Below are positions 47,512 through 56,248 of a stretch of 64,000 nucleotides of DNA, in pieces; within the stretch, counting starts at the first letter, position 1; every line of letters begins with the position of its first letter. Origin of the DNA: Gammaproteobacteria bacterium (GTDB taxonomy: Bacteria > Pseudomonadota > Gammaproteobacteria > UBA4575); NCBI GenBank assembly GCA_026713925.1, contig JAPONM010000061.1:1-64000 (forward strand), given 5' to 3'. Below the pieces are notes generated by a model. The model made no database searches, had not been told where the DNA came from, and saw only the letters and a list, made by a program, of their open reading frames with translations. A program made the position numbers and the translations under genes.

Positions 47512-47526
47512 CAGGCAATGCAAATG
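47512..47526. repeat. 6-bp stem hairpin between mcl and mtkA
   Basis: GCCTGT and ACAGGC face each other around AAA, 12 bp after the mcl stop. A second looser pair, GGTCAG with CTGACC, lies around 47390-47420. There is no T-run, so these may slow or process the operon mRNA and not end it. Confidence 0.35.
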
Positions 47527-47537
47527 TTGCTAAAATT

Positions 47538-48479
47538 CTATGACTTGGCAGCAATTGCCTCAGCAGCACGTACAATATTCTCAGCCATACGAGCTGAAGC
47601 TGCATCTATCATTTTACCATCCAGTGAAGCGGCTCCCTTACCTTCCTTGGCAGCTTTTTCCAGCTCTTCGAGAATTCTTTTGGCCTTGGTGACTTCAGCT
47701 TCAGGTGGTGTGAAGACTTCATTTGCCAGCTCAATCTGTCTGGGGTGGATTGCCCATTTTCCTTCGCATCCCAAAGCTGCTGCACGACGCGCTGCCAGCA
47801 AATAACCGTCAGGGTCATCGAAATCACCAAATGGACCGTCAATCGGACGCAGCCCATAGGCACGGCATGCAACAGTCATGCGGGAAATCGCAGCATGCCA
47901 CTGATCACCAGGGTAGTCCGGATTTAAACCACCAATATTGACAGTGCGGGCACGATTGCTTGCTGCATAATCAGCTACTCCGAAATGCATGGCCTCCAGT
48001 CGTGCACTGGACGTTGCAATAGCTTCAACATTTGCCATTCCCAGGGCTGTCTCGATGAGGGCTTCAAGGCCTATCCTGTTTTCGAGACCTTTCGCCTCTT
48101 CAATCTGGGTCACCATGGCATCCACCATGTACACATCGCCAGTGGTGCCTACTTTTGGAATGAGTATAGTGTCCAGCTTGCTGCCCGCCTGCTCGACGAC
48201 ATCCACTACATCACGGTACATGTAATGGGTATCCAGTCCGTTGATGCGCACTGAAACTGTTTTGCCATGGCCCTTCCAGTCGTGTTCATTTAACGCTGCA
48301 ATTATATTTTTGCGTGCCTGCACCTTGTCATCGGGTGCCACGGCATCTTCCAGATCAAGAAACACATAGTCTGCAGCACAGGTAACTGCCTTTTCTATCA
48401 TTCTGGGGTTGGATCCCGGTACAGCCAGTTCACAACGTTGTATCCGTTGCCGGGCAGGTTTGTATTGGGTAAAGCTCAT
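47538..48479 (-). CDS. mcl: L-malyl-CoA lyase
   Basis: A 313-residue HpcH/HpaI (citrate-lyase beta-like) enzyme. Motifs: RCELAVPGSNPRMIEKAV, VFLDLEDAVAPDDKVQARKN, VRINGLDTHYMYRDVVDVVE, LEALIETALGMANVEAIA and FGVADYAASNRART, nearly identical to Methylorubrum MclA. It splits malyl-CoA to glyoxylate and acetyl-CoA, the step that regenerates the glyoxylate acceptor of the serine cycle. It lies 20 bp after sgaA. Confidence 0.95.
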   Translation of the reverse strand: MSFTQYKPARQRIQRCELAVPGSNPRMIEKAVTCAADYVFLDLEDAVAPDDKVQARKNIIAALNEHDWKGHGKTVSVRINGLDTHYMYRDVVDVVEQAGSKLDTILIPKVGTTGDVYMVDAMVTQIEEAKGLENRIGLEALIETALGMANVEAIATSSARLEAMHFGVADYAASNRARTVNIGGLNPDYPGDQWHAAISRMTVACRAYGLRPIDGPFGDFDDPDGYLLAARRAAALGCEGKWAIHPRQIELANEVFTPPEAEVTKAKRILEELEKAAKEGKGAASLDGKMIDAASARMAENIVRAAEAIAAKS

Positions 48480-48499
48480 CTTTTATTTCCTCAATAGTT

Positions 48500-49750
48500 T
48501 TACTTTTTGGCTGCAACTCTTGCTTCACGAGGAGCTTTGGCTGAACCGAATTTCTTGATCTTCTTCGCAGTTTTACGGTAGTACTCGCCGGCTGCTGCAA
48601 CACCGCTGCCAGGCTTCACGTTCATACCGGCATCGCGCATTGCCATTTCCACTACGCCAAGAACAGCCATCATGCGGGCTTCATTATTGTCTCCCAGGTG
48701 TCCGATCCTGAAAACCTTGCCGGCAACCTTTGACAGGCCTGCACCTAAAGATACATTGTAGCGGTGATAGGCAATATGAATCACTTCTGCAGCATTGACA
48801 CTCGGAGGTACCTCAATTGCAGTCACGGTATCGGAATACCATTTAGGTGCCTTGGCGCAAGGTTTCAATCCCCAAGCCTTGATCGCTCTGCGCACACCTT
48901 CGGCCAGTCGATGATGGCGTTTGAACACGTTCTCCAGACCTTCTTCCAGGAGCAGGTCTATTGACATACGCAATCCACGCAGCATGGGTACCGAAGGGGT
49001 ATAGGGAAAATAACCGTCTTTGTTGGTATTGATATGGTCCTGTATGTCCAGGAAGCAACGCGCACATCGGGCTTTTTTACGAGCCCTCAATGCCTTGGAG
49101 CTGAACGCAACAATAGCCATGCCCGCAGGCAGCATGAATCCTTTTTGCGACCCACTGACTGCCACATCCACGTTCCATTGATCCATACGAAAATCTATGC
49201 TGGCAATCGAGCTTACCCCGTCCACCATCAGCATTGCCGGATGTTTCACGGCATCCATTGCCCGGCGCAGTCCCGCTATATCACTGGTTACGCCTGTTGC
49301 AGTTTCATTGTGACAAACCACTACTGCCTTGATCTTGTGTTCCTTGTCCATGGAAAGGATGCGCTTGAATTTTGCAATCGGGACACCTTCTCCCCAGGGG
49401 GTTTCAACGAGTTCGACATCCAGGCCGATCCGGCATGCAAGGTCATACCACAGGTGGCTGAACTGTCCGAATCGTGTAGTCAGGATTTTGTCTCCAGGCG
49501 ACATGGTATTGGCCAGCGCCACTTCCCAGCCTGCTGTGCCGGTTGCAGGGAATAGAAAACATGTACCCTTTGTCGTTTTGAAAATCTTTTTGCAGTCACG
49601 CAGCAGTGGCTTGACAAGCTCTGGAAAATCAGGTGCCCGGTGGTCCTCTTGTGGGACAATCATGGCATTTTGCACAGCCTGGGGGATATGCGTAGGGCCT
49701 GGTGCAAATAAGTAATTTCTTCCAGGAAAAGCTAATTTTTCGCTAGGCAT
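48500..49750 (-). CDS. sgaA: Serine-glyoxylate aminotransferase
   Basis: 416 residues from ATG 49750, which has an AAGGA ribosome site; the open frame 5' of this lacks family similarity. A class V aminotransferase starting NYLFAPGPTHIP, with PLP lysine K203 in VSGSQKGFMLPAG and VDGVSSIASIDF. It moves the amino group of serine to glyoxylate, giving hydroxypyruvate and glycine. The C-terminal tail is Lys/Ala rich (KKIKKFGSAKAPREARVAAKK), longer than usual. Confidence 0.95.
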   Translation of the reverse strand: MPSEKLAFPGRNYLFAPGPTHIPQAVQNAMIVPQEDHRAPDFPELVKPLLRDCKKIFKTTKGTCFLFPATGTAGWEVALANTMSPGDKILTTRFGQFSHLWYDLACRIGLDVELVETPWGEGVPIAKFKRILSMDKEHKIKAVVVCHNETATGVTSDIAGLRRAMDAVKHPAMLMVDGVSSIASIDFRMDQWNVDVAVSGSQKGFMLPAGMAIVAFSSKALRARKKARCARCFLDIQDHINTNKDGYFPYTPSVPMLRGLRMSIDLLLEEGLENVFKRHHRLAEGVRRAIKAWGLKPCAKAPKWYSDTVTAIEVPPSVNAAEVIHIAYHRYNVSLGAGLSKVAGKVFRIGHLGDNNEARMMAVLGVVEMAMRDAGMNVKPGSGVAAAGEYYRKTAKKIKKFGSAKAPREARVAAKK

Positions 49751-49870
49751 AATAAAAATCCTTGTTCCGATGTGTAGTAAAAAGCGAATGTGCCTCGGTT
49801 GTTGTTCCTGCGATTGGAACGGCCATTCCCGCTGAAACAGTCTTTGTCCGAAAAACCCAGCATCTTGCCA

Positions 49871-49894
49871 CAAGCACTATGCTTGACTCAAGCA
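49871..49894. promoter_or_regulatory. Three-part CAAGCA/TGCTTG palindromic site upstream of sgaA
   Basis: CAAGCA (49871-49876), TGCTTG (49880-49885) and CAAGCA (49889-49894) alternate in orientation with 9-bp phasing. The last two form a perfect 15-bp palindrome TGCTTGACTCAAGCA. It lies about 120 bp upstream of the sgaA ATG in the 182-bp ftr-sgaA gap. It resembles a dimer- or tetramer-binding operator, such as that of a LysR-type regulator, but no regulator gene is adjacent. It could alternatively be an RNA hairpin. Confidence 0.4.
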
Positions 49895-49932
49895 ATTTGG
49901 ACAATCCGCACCCGCGGTCTGCCGTGAGGCTG

Positions 49933-50850
49933 TCAGGGCTGTTTATCGGGATTCAGGTAAATAAAGCTCTTGCCCAGACGACCGCCGTAGTTACCGGCAG
50001 AAATCATGATTAGCCCTGGTGTATCCACGGAGGCCCTGATGGCAGCTTGCGTGGCGTCAATGATGGGCTGCATGCCCTGACCATTCATGATAATTTCCAT
50101 TACCGAATGAACACCTTGGGGCAGACTCGCCTCGACGCCCGGGTCATTCTGCAACATCGGGCAGAATTTCTCATAGGTGCTGGCAATGGTGAAGTCATAA
50201 CTGCTTCCCGCCTTGGAACCACTTCCCGCAATTCCTCCCGGAAAAGTGGTGATCACGCCAGGTATGGGTTCAATGGCTATCACCCCTTTTTCAGCCGCCT
50301 CGAGCGCTGAATCCACGCTGTCACCAAAAAACCACAAATTACCGCCCATCAGGCCATCGTCATACCCAAGCCTGCGGTCCAGAACGAATTCGCCCCCCAG
50401 TATGGGGATCCACCACATTTTGCGTCCAAACCGTTCAATGCGTTTTTGATGGCCATCTCCAAAGTAGGCTACCTTGCGGCCCATGTGGTAATAGTCTTCT
50501 GAATCGATCAGGTTGAAACATGAAGCAGTCGGACAGGTAAGCACATTCTGGCTGATTCGCACCAGTGCTGAACGTTCCAGGGCCTTGACGCGGTCCTTGC
50601 GGAAACGCGGGATATGCAGTTGCACAATGGCCCCTGGTCGACCGTCAGGAGTTGCGAAATCCTCATCTCCACCGGGTCCTACGTAGCGGTCCATGCCCGC
50701 TTCGCAGTCACATAGGATGGAGCTTGAAGCATTGCCGGTGGCTGCATGAACGGCATGGTCCAGCCATTTCCGGTCACGTGCAGTGATCAGGAATTCAGTG
50801 TACAGGCTCCTGAACGCTTCTGCGTAGGTATCATCGATTTTTGCTGCCAT
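49933..50850 (-). CDS. Formylmethanofuran:tetrahydromethanopterin formyltransferase family (Ftr/FhcD)
   Basis: 305 residues covering the whole Ftr fold: DTYAEAFRSLYTEFLITA, then ATPDGRPGAIVQLHI, VLTCPTASCFNL, GGEFVLDRRLGYDDGLMGGN, FPGGIAGSGSKAGS and ISAGNYGGRLGKSFIYL. Known Ftr/FhcD enzymes move a formyl group between methanofuran and N5 of tetrahydromethanopterin. There are no fhcA, fhcB, fhcC, mch or fae genes here. Instead the ATG lies 2 nt after the stop of a 5-formyl-THF cyclo-ligase gene and within a serine-cycle operon. Ordinary H4MPT-pathway function is the conservative reading; formyl transfer to folate N5 is a testable alternative. Confidence 0.9.
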   Translation of the reverse strand: MAAKIDDTYAEAFRSLYTEFLITARDRKWLDHAVHAATGNASSSILCDCEAGMDRYVGPGGDEDFATPDGRPGAIVQLHIPRFRKDRVKALERSALVRISQNVLTCPTASCFNLIDSEDYYHMGRKVAYFGDGHQKRIERFGRKMWWIPILGGEFVLDRRLGYDDGLMGGNLWFFGDSVDSALEAAEKGVIAIEPIPGVITTFPGGIAGSGSKAGSSYDFTIASTYEKFCPMLQNDPGVEASLPQGVHSVMEIIMNGQGMQPIIDATQAAIRASVDTPGLIMISAGNYGGRLGKSFIYLNPDKQP

Positions 50851-50852
50851 AT

Positions 50853-51491
50853 CTAGTCCCGCCCAATACCTTCATAGACAGCATCCTCGGTGATGACCTT
50901 GTCCATGTAGACGTCATGAGGGGCAACCAGGACCTCATCGAAAAGTTGTGATTCATAGCACAAGGCCACCAGTGGGCAATTCGGGCGCGCTTTTTCAAGC
51001 AGGCGGTCATAGTAACCCTGTCCATTTCCCATGCGCCCTCCTTTTCTGTCAAATCCCACGCCCGGCACCATAATGATATCCAGGTCCTCCGGCTCCACTT
51101 CTTTTTCAGGATTCCCCCACAGTTCCCTGGGTGGTTCAAGAATGTTCCACTTGCCTACGACCATTTCCTCCAGACTTTCCATCCACCACAGACCCAGTTT
51201 GTTTTCGCCGTTCTCGTCTTCAGTGCAATAGGGTACGATGATTTTCTTTTTGCCCCTGGCCACTTCTTCCAGCAGGTGTGACTTGGTGCGGGTTTCGGAG
51301 CGGCAGTCAATGTACCACATTGCAATGTTTGAACGGTGGTACTCGGGGAGGTCCATGAATCTCTGGCAGGCCAGTGCACTGATTTCATCCTTGTTTTCCT
51401 GCGCTTTGCGGCGGTCATAGGCTTCACGCCGCATCTTGTTTTTGCGCTCCATTACGGCTTCAAGTTCTTCGGGGGATAATAGTATAGCCAT
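50853..51491 (-). CDS. 5-formyltetrahydrofolate cyclo-ligase family protein
   Basis: 212 residues from ATG 51491, with a strong AGGAG 5 bases upstream. The family signature is PGVGFDRKGGRMGNGQ, followed by GYYDRLL (143-165); the N-terminal basic helix ERKNKMRREAYDRRKAQ is the ATP/folate region. The enzyme turns 5-formyl-THF plus ATP into 5,10-methenyl-THF. The sequence does not look like the typical gammaproteobacterial Fau and recalls planctomycete-type members. It is first in the serine-cycle operon, directly before ftr. Fau normally sits beside 6S RNA, where it is absent here. Confidence 0.9.
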   Translation of the reverse strand: MAILLSPEELEAVMERKNKMRREAYDRRKAQENKDEISALACQRFMDLPEYHRSNIAMWYIDCRSETRTKSHLLEEVARGKKKIIVPYCTEDENGENKLGLWWMESLEEMVVGKWNILEPPRELWGNPEKEVEPEDLDIIMVPGVGFDRKGGRMGNGQGYYDRLLEKARPNCPLVALCYESQLFDEVLVAPHDVYMDKVITEDAVYEGIGRD

Positions 51492-51552
51492 CACAACTCC
51501 TGAGATCGTCTTTGTTATACCGGTCACATGATTCGTGGTCGAAAGGTGTAAT

Positions 51553-51580
51553 CCTATAGGATTTGCAGCGCGCTTGACAA
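51553..51580 (-). promoter_or_regulatory. Likely sigma70 promoter of the 5-FCL-ftr-serine cycle operon
   Basis: On the minus strand, TTGTCA (51580-51575), a 16-bp spacer and TATAGG (51558-51553) lie between the ilvD stop and the cyclo-ligase ATG. The -10 sits in the palindrome ATCCTATAGGAT, which could also be an operator. The predicted leader is about 55 nt. Confidence 0.45.
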
Positions 51581-51590
51581 TTTAGGATTT

Positions 51591-53273
51591 TCAGTCCGTG
51601 GTGGCCCCGTTTGATGCTGAACGTACCTGTTGTGCATATTTCGCCAAAACGCCCCGGGTATAACGAGGCTTGGGGAAACGCCAGCTTTTTTTTCTTTGTG
51701 CCAGCTCTTTTGCAGAGAGCTTGACGTTGATTTCGCGCTTTTGTGCGTCAATAGTGATTTGGTCGCCATTCTTCAGCAGTGCCAGGGGCCCGCCTACTGC
51801 GGCTTCAGGGGTGATATGTCCGACCACAAAGCCATGGCTGCCGCCCGAGAATCGGCCATCAGTGATCAGGGCAACCTCCTTTCCCAGCCCCTTACCCATA
51901 ATGGCGGCAGTGGGAGACAGCATCTCGCGCATGCCCGGCCCCCCCTTGGGGCCTTCATAGCGGATGACTATGACATCCCCTTTGCGGACCCCGCCATCCA
52001 GGATTCTTGACAACGCCTTTTCTTCCGAGGGGAAAACACGGGCTTTGCCTGTAAAGCGTAACCCTTCTTTCCCGGATATTTTTGCTACCGCACCTTCAGG
52101 TGCAAGATTTCCATACAGGATGACCAAGTGACCGTCTTTTTTGATGGGATTGGAAAAGCTTCTTACGATACCCTGGGACTTTGGATAGGGTTTCACGCCT
52201 CGCAGGTTTTGCTTCAGTGTCTTGCCTGTAACGGTCAGGCAATCTCCCTCCAGCAGACCCTTGCCTAACAGCATGCGCATCAGGGGCTGAACCCCTCCGA
52301 TCTCAATCAACTCAGACATCATGTACTGGCCGCTGGGTCTCAAGTCCGCAAGCACAGGTACCTTTTTACCGATGCGTGTGAAGTCATCCAGGGTCAGGTT
52401 AACCCCGATGGCATGGGCCATTGCAAGCAGGTGTAGCACCGCATTGGTCGAGCCGCCCAATGCAGTCACCATGGCTATCGCGTTCAAAAAGGCTTTCCTC
52501 GTCATGATGTCTTTGGGACAAATGTTGTTTTGCACCAGGTTCATGACCGCTTTGCCTGCAGCAAGACAGTCCTGCTGTTTTTCTCTTGAGACTGCATTCT
52601 GCGCAGAACTGTTCGGCAAGCTCATGCCAAGTGCCTCGATGGCACTGGCCATCGTGTTTGCCGTATACATCCCGCCACAGGATCCGGGGCCCGGTATGGC
52701 TGACCGCTCAACCTGAGCGAGTTCGCGGTCCGTCAGTTGGTGCTTGGCATGTTGTCCTACTGCCTCAAACACTGATACGACATCCACATTGGTATTTCTG
52801 TACTGGCCCGGCATGATGGTGCCACCATAGACAAATATCGACGGCCGGTTGAGGCGTGCCATCGCAATCAGGCATCCAGGCATGTTTTTGTCGCAGCCTC
52901 CGATCGCCACCACACCATCGAATCCTTCACAGCCGACTACCGTTTCCACGGAATCTGCAATGACTTCACGTGAGACCAGGGAATATTTCATGCCTTCTGT
53001 CCCCATGGAGATGCCGTCAGAAACTGTGATGGTATTGAATACGACGGCCTTGCCGCCAGCCTGATTGGCGCCTTTGGCGGTCTCTTTGGCCAGGAGGTCA
53101 ATGTGCATGTTACAAGGTGTGACCATGCTCCAGGTTGACGCGATCCCGATCTGGGGTTTTGCAAAGTCACCGTCTTTGAAGCCTACAGCTCTCAGCATGG
53201 CACGACTTGGTGCCCGTTCAACCCCGTCGACGATGACAGAGGAATAGTGCCGTGTTTGTTTGTTGCGGGCCAA
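51591..53273 (-). CDS. ilvD: Dihydroxy-acid dehydratase
   Basis: A 560-residue Fe-S enzyme of branched-chain amino acid and CoA synthesis. Cluster motifs: [15 protein letters not shown] and [12 protein letters not shown]; substrate motif [20 protein letters not shown]; late [14 protein letters not shown]. It dehydrates dihydroxy-isovalerate and -methylvalerate. The start is TTG 53273 ([12 protein letters not shown]); the next in-frame ATG would remove 24 conserved residues. It lies directly upstream of the C1 operon, but both have their own candidate promoters. Confidence 0.94.
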   Translation of the reverse strand: MARNKQTRHYSSVIVDGVERAPSRAMLRAVGFKDGDFAKPQIGIASTWSMVTPCNMHIDLLAKETAKGANQAGGKAVVFNTITVSDGISMGTEGMKYSLVSREVIADSVETVVGCEGFDGVVAIGGCDKNMPGCLIAMARLNRPSIFVYGGTIMPGQYRNTNVDVVSVFEAVGQHAKHQLTDRELAQVERSAIPGPGSCGGMYTANTMASAIEALGMSLPNSSAQNAVSREKQQDCLAAGKAVMNLVQNNICPKDIMTRKAFLNAIAMVTALGGSTNAVLHLLAMAHAIGVNLTLDDFTRIGKKVPVLADLRPSGQYMMSELIEIGGVQPLMRMLLGKGLLEGDCLTVTGKTLKQNLRGVKPYPKSQGIVRSFSNPIKKDGHLVILYGNLAPEGAVAKISGKEGLRFTGKARVFPSEEKALSRILDGGVRKGDVIVIRYEGPKGGPGMREMLSPTAAIMGKGLGKEVALITDGRFSGGSHGFVVGHITPEAAVGGPLALLKNGDQITIDAQKREINVKLSAKELAQRKKSWRFPKPRYTRGVLAKYAQQVRSASNGATTD

Positions 53274-53369
53274 GTTGACTAGTTTCCGGTAACCGTCATC
53301 GGGAAAATGACATGAATCGAGAATATCCTATATGTTGTGTGATCGGAATTTCTTGCATGAACGCCGCTT

Positions 53370-53398
53370 TTTATAGCCGGTATAGGCCCGGATTGCAA
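53370..53398 (-). promoter_or_regulatory. Likely sigma70 promoter of ilvD
   Basis: Minus strand TTGCAA (53398-53393), 17-bp spacer and TATAAA (53375-53370), giving a leader of about 90 nt before the TTG start. Position and spacing are good. Confidence 0.5.
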
Positions 53399-53475
53399 AG
53401 TTTTGCTAAGTAAACTGATGATCTGCTGGTCAGTGATGTGGCCCCCAGACTGCCTGCAGGACAGGTCTTCGGACA

Positions 53476-54549
53476 CTAACGCAGGTTGCCCGCTCGTTCG
53501 GTAGGGTTGCGCGCAAAGACCACGAGGTGCTCTAGGTCCAGCTTTATGCCGATCGGCTCTCCAATCTGGTGGTTATGATGGCTGGGAGCATAGCAAAGCA
53601 CGAAATTCCCGCTTCGCAGGCGAAGTTTGTAGAGGAATTCTGCCCCCCGAAAGCGTTTTTCTTCCACCAGTGCTGTAATGGGGCTGCTGTCATCATGGGG
53701 GATATCATCGGGACGAACCAGGAGATCAACTTCCTGGCCGGATGTGAAGCTCGGGTCGAAATCTCCACTTACCTGACCAAATTCAGTTTCGAGTGTGCAG
53801 GCATCGAGGACTTTTGCCGGCACCATGCTTCCCAATCCTACGAAATCGGCCACAAACCGAGTTCTGGGCTTGTGGTAAATATTGTAGGCACTGTCCCATT
53901 GTTCGACCCTGCCATCCAGCATGACACCAACCTCATCAGCCATGGCAAAAGCTTCGTGCTGGTCATGAGTAACCAGAATCGCCGTTACGTCTTCATGCTT
54001 GAGGATTTTGCGCACCCCTGTAGCCATCTGTTCGCGCAGATCAGGATCAAGATTCGAAAAGGGCTCATCAAGCAAGAGAATTTCGGGCTTTGGCGCCAGG
54101 GCACGTGCCAGGGCTACACGCTGCTGTTGCCCCGACGACAACTGGTGGGGGTATTTCCCTCCCTGGTGATCGAGTTCTGTCAGTTCGAGAACCTGGCGAG
54201 TGCGGGTACGCTTGTCGCCGCCGTTCAGTGACTTGAGACCAAAGCTAATGTTTTGCCTGACCGTCAGGTGAGGGAACAATGCCAGATCCTGGAACATCAT
54301 GCCGATATGCCGATTTTCCGGGGCCAGTGTAAACTGCGACGTGCTGAGCAGTTTTTCATGCACATGAATCTCGCCGCTGGAAACCGGCAGGAATCCTGCG
54401 AGGGCACGTAACAGTGTCGTCTTGCCACAGCCACTAGGCCCCATTATGGCGGCAATACAGGCTGGCTCCAGTTTCAGGGATACATTTCGAAGAATGCTTT
54501 CATTTTGCAGGTTTGCACTGACATTGCGCACATCAAGCTTGGCTGCCAT
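53476..54549 (-). CDS. fbpC: Ferric iron ABC transporter, ATP-binding protein
   Basis: 357 residues from ATG 54549, which has GGAG 6 bases upstream and overlaps the end of fbpB by 17 bp. Walker A GPSGCGKT (37-44), signature LSSGQQQRVALARAL, Walker B ILLLDEPFSNLD, and a C-terminal TOBE-like regulatory domain (LLVRPDDIPHDD). It powers the FbpB channel. The MOI family could also move other anions or thiamine, but the linked binding protein fits iron. Confidence 0.9.
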   Translation of the reverse strand: MAAKLDVRNVSANLQNESILRNVSLKLEPACIAAIMGPSGCGKTTLLRALAGFLPVSSGEIHVHEKLLSTSQFTLAPENRHIGMMFQDLALFPHLTVRQNISFGLKSLNGGDKRTRTRQVLELTELDHQGGKYPHQLSSGQQQRVALARALAPKPEILLLDEPFSNLDPDLREQMATGVRKILKHEDVTAILVTHDQHEAFAMADEVGVMLDGRVEQWDSAYNIYHKPRTRFVADFVGLGSMVPAKVLDACTLETEFGQVSGDFDPSFTSGQEVDLLVRPDDIPHDDSSPITALVEEKRFRGAEFLYKLRLRSGNFVLCYAPSHHNHQIGEPIGIKLDLEHLVVFARNPTERAGNLR

Positions 54550-56230
54550 GCAAGACTCCGGCTTGTGCAATGGAACGATTCAAAACCAAAATAGGCAAAA
54601 TACTGATGACCACAATCAGTAATGCGCTGCATGCAGCATCGGCCAGACGCTCATCAGAGGCAAGCTCGTACGTGCGCACCGCAAGCGTGTTGAAGTCAAA
54701 CGGGCGTAACACCAGAGTGGCCGGCAATTCCTTGATCACTTCGACAAATACCAGCAGTGCAGCTGTAAATATGCCACTTCGGATCATGGGAAGATGGATA
54801 CTTGCAAAGCGGTCAAACGTCTTGTGCCCCAGCAATTGTGCAGCATCGTCGATGCTGCGATGGATTTTTGCCAGACTGGCATCCACCGAATTGAGTCCGA
54901 TTGCCATGAACCGGACAACATGGGCGAAGACCAGCGATGCTAAAGTGCCGGTCAGGATCAGGCCGGACGAAATTCCGAATTTCTGTTGCAACCAGGTGTC
55001 AAGAGTATTGTCCAGCCATGCAAAGGGAAGCAGTACGCCTACGGCAATGATGATGCCAGGCACGGCATAGCCTGTCGCGCTCAAGTTCACGGCGTAAGGA
55101 ATGGAGAAGTGTGTGCTGACACGTTTGCCGTAAGCCAGCAAGGTGGCTGCAATGACGACGGTCATGGTCACCATGACAGCGAGCAGCACTGTGTTGTAAA
55201 TCAGGACGAGAAAAGACATATTGATCATTTCTGATGCAGTGTGCATCGCCCATATGCTTAATTGAAACGCAGGGATTATGAACCCGAGAAAGATGGGTAT
55301 GCAACAGATGCCAGTGGCCAGGATAGCTTTGGTCGTTGATAACGGGTAGTACCGGAATTTTTGTGTTTTTGTCGGGTTCTGATAGCGCACCGTCTTCCTT
55401 GAGTATCGTTCTGCCAGCAATACGGCGAAAACACAAAGCAGCAGTATACTGGCCAATTGTGTGGCTGCGATTCGATCGCCCAGGCCAAACCACGTGCGGA
55501 AAATCCCGGTAGTGAATGTTGGCACGCTAAAGTAGTGAACGGTCCCGTAGTCGGCAAGGGTTTCCATCACGACCAACGTCAGTCCTGCAACGATGGCAGG
55601 TCGAGCCAAGGGCAGAATGATCGTAAAGAAGGTCTTGTATACTCCTGTTCCGAGTGTGTGGCTGGCCTCGCGTAGACTGGCCGACTGTTCAGAAAATGCG
55701 GTCCTTACGAGTAAATAGACGTAGGGGTATAAAACCAGGGATATCATGACAATTGCCCCGCCTATTGAGCGGATTTCCGGAAACCAGTAGTCGCCATATT
55801 CCCAGCCGAAGAAATTGCGTATCGAGGTTTGTACGGGACCGGCAAAATCAAGCATGCCCGTATAGGTATAGGCGATGATGTAAGGTGGAAATGCAAGGGG
55901 CAAGAGCAATGCCCAGCTGAAAAGCCTTCGGCCCGGGAAGCTGCAGGTACTGCACAGCCATGCAGTAGTGATCCCTAGCAGGCACGTGCCAAGACAAACA
56001 CCCGCAGCCAGCACAAATGAATTTAAAATGTAATCAGGAAGAACGGTGGACCGAAGATGTAACCAGACCTCGCTTCTGGGCAACAGGATCGAATACAGTA
56101 CCGTGATGATGGGAATGCTCAGCAATAATGTCGTACATGCTGTACAGAACAGCCAGCCCAGATTGCTTTTTTGCTGCCAGGATCTCTGACCAAGTCCGGG
56201 CCGGACTAGCGCATCATGCCCTAAGTTCAT
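54533..56230 (-). CDS. fbpB: Ferric iron ABC transporter, permease (fused double domain)
   Basis: 565 residues with about twelve membrane helices in two homologous halves, each with an EAA loop (REASHTLGTGVYKTFFTIILPLARPA and DDAAQLLGHKTFDRFASIHLPMIR). This fused arrangement is typical of FbpB/FutB-type ferric permeases. It lies 18 bp after fbpA and overlaps fbpC. Confidence 0.91.
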   Translation of the reverse strand: MNLGHDALVRPGLGQRSWQQKSNLGWLFCTACTTLLLSIPIITVLYSILLPRSEVWLHLRSTVLPDYILNSFVLAAGVCLGTCLLGITTAWLCSTCSFPGRRLFSWALLLPLAFPPYIIAYTYTGMLDFAGPVQTSIRNFFGWEYGDYWFPEIRSIGGAIVMISLVLYPYVYLLVRTAFSEQSASLREASHTLGTGVYKTFFTIILPLARPAIVAGLTLVVMETLADYGTVHYFSVPTFTTGIFRTWFGLGDRIAATQLASILLLCVFAVLLAERYSRKTVRYQNPTKTQKFRYYPLSTTKAILATGICCIPIFLGFIIPAFQLSIWAMHTASEMINMSFLVLIYNTVLLAVMVTMTVVIAATLLAYGKRVSTHFSIPYAVNLSATGYAVPGIIIAVGVLLPFAWLDNTLDTWLQQKFGISSGLILTGTLASLVFAHVVRFMAIGLNSVDASLAKIHRSIDDAAQLLGHKTFDRFASIHLPMIRSGIFTAALLVFVEVIKELPATLVLRPFDFNTLAVRTYELASDERLADAACSALLIVVISILPILVLNRSIAQAGVLHGSQA

Positions 56231-56248
56231 GGCCGCCTTTTCGTGTGT

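Noticed and set aside
49751-49873. 41-codon upstream extension of sgaA
   Set aside because: No homology before MPSEKLAFPG; ATG 49750 has an AAGGA ribosome site, and the extension crosses AT-rich intergenic DNA.
53569-54231. 220-codon plus-strand frame within fbpC
   Set aside because: Antisense to a clear ABC ATPase with all motifs; a shadow frame.
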